26,406 bases of DNA from DAOUCP01 sp034432155. Lineage in GTDB: Bacteria; Chloroflexota; Anaerolineae; Epilineales; Epilineaceae. Where the stretch lies: NCBI GenBank assembly GCA_034432155.1, contig DAOUCP010000090.1, forward strand, positions 1-26,406, in the 5' to 3' direction. This document shows positions 8,500-15,000 of this stretch, one piece after another; within the stretch, counting starts at the first letter, position 1; each line of letters opens with the position of its first letter. The position numbers and the translations under genes were made by a program. The notes below the pieces were generated by a model. The model was given only the letters and a program-made list of their open reading frames with translations. It searched no databases and was not told where the DNA came from.

Positions 8500-9095
8500 C
8501 CGCAGAGAATGCCGGCCGGGATCTGGCCCTCCTGGCGGCGATGGTCGAGCAACTCGATTCCTTTCTGACGCGTCGCGAGGTCACGCGCCGTCTTGTCTTC
8601 GAGTGGCGGGGCCGACGGCTGGCGGCGACGATGAGCCTGGGGATCCTCTTGAACCTAACGGCTCGCCTGCGGGACCTAGCGCCATCGCTCCCGGCGGACC
8701 AGCAGGAGCGCCTGCAAGGGCTCCTCAGGCAGGTCGAGAAACTCCGAGAACTGCGAGCCGAGGACTACGCCGCTGCCCTGCGGCGCGAAGTCAAGAGCCA
8801 CCTGGACTCCTGGTCCTGGTATCTCGAAAGCCTTTCCCGGGGCGAGCAGGCGGCGATCGACGACTACGGGAGCGAGGTCTGGATCCGTACGCGTCTGGCG
8901 CAGCTGCTCGACGAGGCGCAGCGCATCGGCCTGGAAGTCCAGGCTGAGGCGCGACGGCTGGCCGACTGCGATCGGCGGCTGCGCGACCTGGTCGAGCCAC
9001 GGCCCGAAACCGGGGCCGACGGTGCGATGGACGCGGATACGAACGCCGATTCCTGGTGGCTGCAGGCGGCTCCCCGGTCCGGCCTGGCGGACTGA
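8496..9095 (+). CDS. Uncharacterised helical protein coupled to pyrG
   Basis: 199 aa from a GTG at 8496 that overlaps the pyrG stop (GTGA), with GAGGAG seven bases upstream, so translation is very likely coupled to pyrG. No family is recognised. The sequence is soluble, with no signal peptide or membrane segment. It is almost entirely predicted helix, rich in Leu, Arg and Glu (for example LRQVEKLRELRAEDYAAALRREV), compatible with a coiled-coil or helical bundle. Two Trp-rich spots stand out (FEWRG and SWSWYLESL). The last 35 residues are acidic and look disordered. No catalytic motif is visible. A role tied to nucleotide metabolism is suggested only by position; a structural or regulatory protein is equally possible. 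The reading frame itself looks real, with consistent high third-position GC and a good ribosome-binding site. Confidence 0.75.
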   Translation: MTAENAGRDLALLAAMVEQLDSFLTRREVTRRLVFEWRGRRLAATMSLGILLNLTARLRDLAPSLPADQQERLQGLLRQVEKLRELRAEDYAAALRREVKSHLDSWSWYLESLSRGEQAAIDDYGSEVWIRTRLAQLLDEAQRIGLEVQAEARRLADCDRRLRDLVEPRPETGADGAMDADTNADSWWLQAAPRSGLAD

Positions 9096-9162
9096 TCGCC
9101 CGCCCGTCATCTGCTGGGTCGGGCGCCCAGAATCAGCCCGTAGGATGCCACCTCGCCCTGGC

Positions 9163-9191
9163 TTGACCTGGGAGGCGATTTCGTGGATAAT
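9163..9191 (+). promoter_or_regulatory. Sigma-70-type promoter of the surface-protein operon
   Basis: TTGACC (9163-9168), a 17-bp spacer, then GATAAT (9186-9191): 5/6 matches to each consensus box at optimal spacing. It lies in an AT-richer stretch between the pyrG-linked gene and the first surface protein. Transcription should start near 9198, leaving a leader of about 115 nt before the ATG at 9312. Confidence 0.75.
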
Positions 9192-9211
9192 CCTCCTAAA
9201 CAATTTTCTAA

Positions 9212-9226
9212 CCGCCCAACGGGCGG
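9212..9226 (+). other. Leader hairpin in the 5' UTR of the surface-protein operon
   Basis: Perfect six-base stem CCGCCC / GGGCGG around the loop AAC, about 14 nt after the predicted transcription start. No T-tract follows, so it is not a canonical attenuator. It could protect the 5' end of the mRNA or belong to a larger regulatory fold. Confidence 0.45.
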
Positions 9227-9311
9227 CTTGGCCTGGTCCTGCCGCTGGCCAGAGGGGCGAGCCGATTGGGACACGCCGACGGCCTGGCGAGCTACCCACA
9301 GTGAGGACGAT

Positions 9312-10556
9312 ATGACGGGAAGGAAGAGGCATCAGCGAGGGCGAACGATCGTTCTTGTCGGCGTCGTCGCTCTGGCCCTGTGCAGCGGGCTTCCGCCCGC
9401 CCAGGGGGCGCAAGCGGCGGAGGACTCGTACCGGATTGTCGTACTGGCCTTTCCGGACCTGGCTGGCGATGGCCCAAGAGCGCCGGGGTGTCTGGGATGC
9501 GACGGCCGCTTCGCGACGGCCGATGCCGTGCGCGGTCGAGAGGACGGCTTGGCAGCGGTGCAGGTAGTCCTGCGGGACGCGGACGGCGGGGAACTCGAGC
9601 GCGCCGTCTCCGAACCGCTGCCCAACGGCCGCCAGTCGGTGACGTTCGAAGTCGAGGCCAAGGGCGACTACTCCATCGAGATCGGTGCCGCGCCAGAAGG
9701 GTGGGCGCTATGCCCCGGCGGCAACCTTAAGGCCGCGCTGGCGCCGGAGGATTTCGATCCAGACACTCGGACGGCGCGGGTGCAGTTCGGCTTCTGGCAT
9801 GGCTGCGAAGCTGCACCGGCGGCTGCAACGGCTGCCGTCACCGAAGCGCCGGTGCCAGAGGCTGCGACGGCTGCCAGCGCGGAAGCGGCAGCACCGGCGG
9901 CTGCAACGGCTGCTACCACGGAAGCGGCAGCGCCTGCAGTCAGGCCAACGGAGACAACGGTGGCTGTGGTCACCGAAGTGGTCACGCCTGCGGCTGTCAC
10001 GGCCCCTGTGTCTCCGACGACCCAGGTCGAAGCCGCTGTCCCGACCGAAGCTGCCACCCAGCCGGCGGCTGGCGAGGCAGGGGGCTCGATTACGGGCATG
10101 GCCTTTTTCGACGCCAATCACGATGGCGTGCGGGCCAGCGATGAGAGTGGTGGCGGCGGGGTCGTGGTGACGCTCGAGGGTACCGACATGCCGCAGACCG
10201 TCACCACCACCGAGACCGGCGCATTCCGTTTCGACAATCTGGCGCCGGGGAGCTACGACATCGCGGTGACGGCGCCCGAAGGCTACATGCTGACCACGAC
10301 CGGCCGGTACGTGGCGATTGCCGTGTCCGGCGATCAAGTCGTGGGTGTTGACTTCGGACTCGTGCCCCTGCAAGCCGCCGCGCCCGCTTCGGAGGTCGTT
10401 AGCCCGGCCTTGCCGGGGGCCGGTGCCACCTTGACGGGCGCGGGCCCCTGGTTGCTGGCTTTGGCCGCTGCCGCCGGTGTGCTGGGCGCACTCGGGGCCT
10501 TGGCCGAACGTCGTTGCAGGTGCATCTACCCCTCGTGTAGCAGAAAGGATAGCTGA
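9312..10556 (+). CDS. Secreted surface protein 1: four-Cys domain, Ala/Thr linker, SdrD_B-like domain, LPGAG-type tail
   Basis: 414 aa from ATG 9312, with GAGGA five to six bases upstream. Residues 1-35 are a signal peptide (basic start, hydrophobic core, AQA/AQAA cleavage region). Residues 37-170 form an unrecognised domain with four cysteines (CLGC at 60-63, WALCP Cys134, FWHGC Cys165) that the next gene also has, probably making disulfides outside the cell. Residues 168-255 are an Ala/Thr/Pro/Val linker containing a 13-residue tandem repeat. Residues 258-350 are an SdrD_B-like prealbumin-type beta domain opening with a dockerin-like acidic loop (DANHDG at 267). The end has LPGAG (367-371), a hydrophobic helix and an Arg-containing tail, the layout of a sortase signal but with Ala in place of the usual Thr. 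The tail ERRCRCIYPSCSRKDS is unusually long and Cys-rich. A role in the cell envelope or adhesion is likely; the exact function is unknown. Confidence 0.82.
   Translation: MTGRKRHQRGRTIVLVGVVALALCSGLPPAQGAQAAEDSYRIVVLAFPDLAGDGPRAPGCLGCDGRFATADAVRGREDGLAAVQVVLRDADGGELERAVSEPLPNGRQSVTFEVEAKGDYSIEIGAAPEGWALCPGGNLKAALAPEDFDPDTRTARVQFGFWHGCEAAPAAATAAVTEAPVPEAATAASAEAAAPAAATAATTEAAAPAVRPTETTVAVVTEVVTPAAVTAPVSPTTQVEAAVPTEAATQPAAGEAGGSITGMAFFDANHDGVRASDESGGGGVVVTLEGTDMPQTVTTTETGAFRFDNLAPGSYDIAVTAPEGYMLTTTGRYVAIAVSGDQVVGVDFGLVPLQAAAPASEVVSPALPGAGATLTGAGPWLLALAAAAGVLGALGALAERRCRCIYPSCSRKDS
9816..9932 (+). repeat. 39-bp tandem repeat, three copies, in the linker of surface protein 1
   Basis: Three units begin at 9816, 9855 and 9894 and encode PAAATAAVTEAPV, PEAATAASAEAAA and PAAATAATTEAAA. 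They stay in frame, so length changes would alter only linker length. Confidence 0.8.
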
Positions 10557-10557
10557 C

Positions 10558-11658
10558 ATGCGTACTGTCCAGGTCACTCGTATGCTGACTCTCGTGATCC
10601 TTTGTGCCCTGTTCTTGGGCACGGCAGCCAGCGTGGCCGCCGCGCCAGCCGCCCAGGCGCCGAGCAGGATCATCAGTGTCGACGGCTACGTGGACGTCTC
10701 CGGGGACGCCGGCCTAGCCTGCCCGGGCTGCAACCTGGTGTTCGATGCCGCCGACCGCGACGCTTCGAAGCTCGGTCCCTTGCCCTCGTTCACCGTCGTG
10801 GTGCGCGACATTGCGGATCAGGAGCTGGCGCGCGGCACGACAACGCTCACCTCGGGTGCCTCGGCGACCGTCCAGCAGCTCCAGCTTACTGTGCCAGAGG
10901 CGGCCGAGTACCGCGTGCTCCTCGATGGTGCACCTGCCGGCTGGGAGCTGTGCCCCAATCAGCAGGCCGTGCTCACCCTGACGGACAATGACTTCACCCT
11001 CAATCGGGCGATGGTCTCCTTCTTCTTCTGGAAGGGTTGCGCCGCCCAGCCGACGGCCACGCTGACGCCAACCACGCCGGCCGTGACCACTCCGACGGCC
11101 ACGACGGGTCCGGGCACACCCACGGCCACTCCCATGGTCGTGCCCACCGAGCAGCCGACAGCCGGACCCCCGCCGCCGGTGGGGCAGCCGAGGCCGCAGA
11201 CGCTGGGCAACATTCACGGCCTGGTGTACGTGGACCTCAACGGCGATGGGCAACTGGCCCCCGACGAGCCGGGCTTGAACGATGTCGCGGTGCACCTCCG
11301 GGGCGGCGGCCTGGACTTGGTGCAGATCACCCCAGGGACAGGCCAGTACAGCTTCGACGGCCTGGGCGTGGGCGAGTATGACGTGTTCATCGACCCCGGA
11401 CCGGAGTGGCAGGTCACCACCCCCAAGTTGTACGTGATTCGCGTCAGCGGGGGTACCGTCATGGGCTACGACTTCGGCCTACGGCGCGTTGGCGAACCTC
11501 TGCCGTCGGCGCCCGTCGCTCCGGGAGCGGGTGTCCGGCTGCCGGCTACCGGCGTGATGAACGTGGCTCCCTCGACGATGCTGGGTGCAGCGGCTGTGCT
11601 GTTTGGTGCCCTGGCGATGCTCGGTCTCGCGATGGAGCGCAGGCGCCCGCGTCGCTAG
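10558..11658 (+). CDS. Secreted surface protein 2: four-Cys domain, Thr/Pro linker, SdrD_B-like domain, LPATG sorting signal
   Basis: 366 aa from ATG 10558, one base after the stop of its upstream paralogue, with AAAGGA as ribosome-binding site, so the two form an operon. A signal peptide occupies about 1-29. The N-terminal domain repeats the partner's cysteine pattern (CPGC 55-58, WELCP Cys132, FWKGC Cys161) with nearly the same spacing. A Thr/Pro linker (about 165-213) resembles O-glycosylated wall linkers. Residues 218-310 are an SdrD_B-like domain with a DLNGDG loop at 226. LPATG at 328-332, a hydrophobic helix and the basic tail MERRRPRR make a textbook cell-wall sorting signal, so a sortase outside this window should anchor it. 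The two paralogues have diverged well beyond simple recent duplication. The function of the four-Cys domain is unknown; adhesion or surface scaffolding is my best guess. Confidence 0.86.
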   Translation: MRTVQVTRMLTLVILCALFLGTAASVAAAPAAQAPSRIISVDGYVDVSGDAGLACPGCNLVFDAADRDASKLGPLPSFTVVVRDIADQELARGTTTLTSGASATVQQLQLTVPEAAEYRVLLDGAPAGWELCPNQQAVLTLTDNDFTLNRAMVSFFFWKGCAAQPTATLTPTTPAVTTPTATTGPGTPTATPMVVPTEQPTAGPPPPVGQPRPQTLGNIHGLVYVDLNGDGQLAPDEPGLNDVAVHLRGGGLDLVQITPGTGQYSFDGLGVGEYDVFIDPGPEWQVTTPKLYVIRVSGGTVMGYDFGLRRVGEPLPSAPVAPGAGVRLPATGVMNVAPSTMLGAAAVLFGALAMLGLAMERRRPRR

Positions 11659-11779
11659 TTGTCACTCGTTTCTCGTCTGACGGGAAACGCTGGCGCGTCC
11701 AACCAAAGACAGATGGCGGATCGGCGGACAATCCGCTACCGAGGGTGGCTGGCCCGCGCATGGATGGCAGGCGGGCGGC

Positions 11780-11813
11780 AAGGGGGCAGTCGCGAGGGCT
11801 GCCCCCTTCGTTT
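11780..11813 (+). terminator. Rho-independent-type terminator after the two-gene surface operon
   Basis: Perfect ten-base inverted repeat AAGGGGGCAG (11780-11789) and CTGCCCCCTT (11799-11808) around a nine-base loop, followed by CGTTT. The T-tract is short, but the stem is strong and lies 120 bp after the LPATG gene stop. It shows that 11659-11960 is an intergenic gap and not the N-terminus of the next protein. The rest of that gap (11814-12003) shows only a weak possible -10 (TATCAT, 11951-11956). Confidence 0.7.
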
Positions 11814-12003
11814 GGGCGCTGACTGCCCCGTTCGTCCGCGCCTGCTCGCTCGTGGCGCCAGCCGCGTTCGGGCCTGCGCTCTAGCCAGGCAAACAGATGG
11901 CCTAGTGCCGCCCTGGCGTCCGGTGACTGTCCGGGGGGCGCGGCAGGACGTATCATCTCGACGGTGCATGGCGGCCCTCTCCCCTGCTTGCACCAGCCGT
12001 GCG

Positions 12004-15000
12004 ATGTCTGCTTTCCGCAACCGGCCAGTGTCGGGTCGCGCACAGGCGCTCCTTCTCGGGCTCGCCGAGTGGCTGGCCCTCGGGCTCTCCCTGACCACCG
12101 TCGGGGCTGCCGGCCACGCCCGACCGACGCAGCTCGCGCCGCCGGCGGTGGTCGCGGCCACACCGGCGGCTGACCCAGCCAACGGTGCCCACACGGCCGA
12201 CGTCGAAGCCCTGGCGTGGCAAGCGGTGGCGGACGGTGCGGGTACGTTCTTGGTGCAGCTGGCCGGCGGCCCGCCGCTCGCTGGCGCCGACGTGGCGCAT
12301 ATCCCTGCCGCGACTCACAGCCGCTCGGTGGCGCCGACCGCCTCCCTGGCGGCGCTCCTCGACGATCTGCAGCAGGAAGGCCACCTGCAAGCGGTCGAGG
12401 TCTTTGGCCACGCCGGCTGGCTGGCGGTGGTCGGTGACGAGGCGGCGCTGCGCGCGCTGCGTCAGGTACCGGCCGTGCTCGCCATCCGCGCCAACCACAG
12501 CCATCGACTGGGCGGCGCTGTCAGGCCTCCGGCTGGGGGTCTGCCGCCAATCGCGAGCTGGAATCTGGCTGCCGTGGGCGCCGTGCGGGCCTGGGAACGC
12601 CTTGCCGCGAGCGGCGAGGGCAGCATCGTGGCGACCATTGACACCGGCGCCGACTGGCGACACCCGGCGCTGGCCGATCAATACCGCGGCCGCGGCGGCC
12701 AGCATGCGTACAACTGGTTCGACGCCGTGGACCAAGAGGCTGGCGCCCGAGCACCGATCGATCCCCACGGTCATGGGACGGCCGTCCTGGGGCTCATCTT
12801 GGGGCGCGATGCTGCCTCCACCTATGGCGTTGCCCCGCGAGCCCAGTGGCTGGCGGTTCGCGCCTTCGACGCGAGCGGCGTGGCATCGGATGTAACGCTC
12901 CTGCGGGCGGCCGAATGGCTGCTGGCGCCGACGGACGAGCACGGGCATCGGCCACGTCCGGACCTGGCGCCTCACGTAGTGAACTGCTCCTGGACGCTGG
13001 AGAATCCGGCGGATCCGCTGTTCGAGCGGGTAGTTGCCGCCTGGCACGCGGCGGGCATCGTTCCGGTCTTCGCCGTTGGCAACAGCGTCTCCGCACCCGC
13101 CCCACCGGGCTCGGCGCTGGCGCCCGCCACGTACTCCTCGACCCTGGCCGTAGGCGCGTCGACGCCCGAAGGCAGCCCGTGGGTCTATTCCCGGCGCGGA
13201 CCCGGGTGGTTCGGTGGTACGGTACCCGACCTGCTCGCACCGGGCGTCGCGGTGCGCTCCACGGCGCCTGGCGGCGGGGAGCAAGTGCTCGACGGCACTT
13301 CCATGGCCAGTGCCCAGGTGGCCGGGGCGGCCTGCTTGCTGCTCTCCGCTCGGCGTGACCTGACGGTGGAGGAGGTTCGGGCCCTCTTGTGCCACACCGC
13401 CCGCGACATCGCGCCCGCCGGCCCCGACCCGGAAAGCGGCTGTGGTCTTCTCGACGTCCACGAGGCTGCCTTGGCGGCGCTACGGGCCGGTCGCCTGAGC
13501 GGTTTGGTCCGCGATGGTAGCGACCGCCCCTTGGCGGGCGCTCGGCTGCTGGCGTGGCCGTCCGGCGAAGCCGGGACTAGCGCTGGGCTGCTGGCGCGGC
13601 CGTCCGGCGAGGCCGGGACTAGCGCTCGGCTGCTGGCGTGGCCGTCCGGCGAAGCCGGGACTGGCGCTGGGCTGCTGGCGCGGCCGTCCGGCGAGGCCGC
13701 GACACGCGCTTCGCCGCTTGCGCGGCCGTCGGGCGACGACGCAACGGTGGCTTGGAGCACCACCAGCGATGCCAAGGGCCGCTACTCGTTGGTCTTGCCG
13801 GCCGGCATGTGGCGTCTCAGCCTCGAATCGCCGCCCCTGCCCTACTGGCGGCGGACCGTGGGCATCGCCGCCGGCCAGACGACCTTACTGGACTGGCGTG
13901 TGTCGCCTGCCCAGAGTGGCGTCGTCGTGGGGCACGTGGCGGCTGCCGACGGCCGGGCTCCGATTGGCGCGCAGGTGAGGGCGGAGAACTGGCCGGCATC
14001 GACGTGGACGGCGGCCGATGGCCGCTATCGGCTGGAGCTGCCTGCGGGCCGGCACGTCCTGTCGTTCCAGGCCGACGGCTGCCGTAGCCTGACGACGACG
14101 GTACGCGTGTCCAGCGGGCTCGAGGTGCGCGCGGACGCGACGCTTTGGCCCGCGCCGCGCGTCCTGGTCGTCGATGCCGACGCCTGGCGGCAGGAGCGAG
14201 TGTTCCGCTATCTGACGCGGGCGCTGGACGATTTGGGCTATCCCCACGACGTGGCGACCGTGGACCACGTGGCCGACTGGGATCTCGGGCAGCTCGCCAG
14301 CTACGATGTCGTGATCTGGCTGCACCCCTACACCTCACCCGGTGAGCTGGACCGCCAGCGGGGCCATCCGGCTGTGACACGGGCGCTCGCGGCCTTCGTG
14401 TCCGCGGGCGGTCGGCTGCTCCTGAGCGGTCAGGAAGTGGGCCGGCGGGACGCACCGAGCCCCGGTGGCAATACGGCGGCGGCAGCATTCTATCGCGACA
14501 TCCTGGGAGCGCGGCGCGTCGGACCGGCCTGGGGAGTGCGGCGGGCCATGGGCCTGGGTCTCTTGGATGGCTTGCACCTCGACCTCGCCGATCCCTTCGG
14601 GCATCCCAAGGGCGACCTTTTTCTGCCCGACGTGATTGAGCCTGCGGTCGCCGATGGTCGAGCCGTCCCGGTGTTGCGCTATGCGGACGGCGGCGTGGGC
14701 GGCTTGGCAGTCGATGACGGGACCGGTCGACGGCTGTTCCTGGCGTTTGGCCTGGAGAGCGCCGGCAGTCGAGTGGCCCTGGCCACACTGCTCGATTGGG
14801 TCCTGGCCTGGTTGGAGCCCGCGCAGCTTCGCCTCACCGCTGGGGACCCGACGTTGACGCTGGGCGAGAGCCGGCCGCTGCAGCTACAGGTCCTCGGGGG
14901 CCGATCGGCGATGCGCAGCGAACTGCGCCTGTCGCTCGCCTCGCTGTTGCAGCTCGTGGGCGATGGCCCGTCGGGCGAGCCCGCCGACGACCATGTACTG

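Noticed and set aside
9098..9128. Terminator after the pyrG-linked gene
   Set aside because: The GCCCG/CGGGC inverted repeat is short and has no T-tract; not convincing.
9230..9300. Cyclic-di-GMP-I (GEMM) riboswitch
   Set aside because: A vague resemblance (AGGGGCGAGCC, GGGACACGCC, GAGCTACCC), but the invariant CAAAG segments and GNRA loop are missing.
11659..12003. Upstream extension of the subtilase reading frame
   Set aside because: Starts one base after the preceding stop, crosses a strong terminator hairpin and has no ribosome-binding site; the signal peptide begins at 12004.
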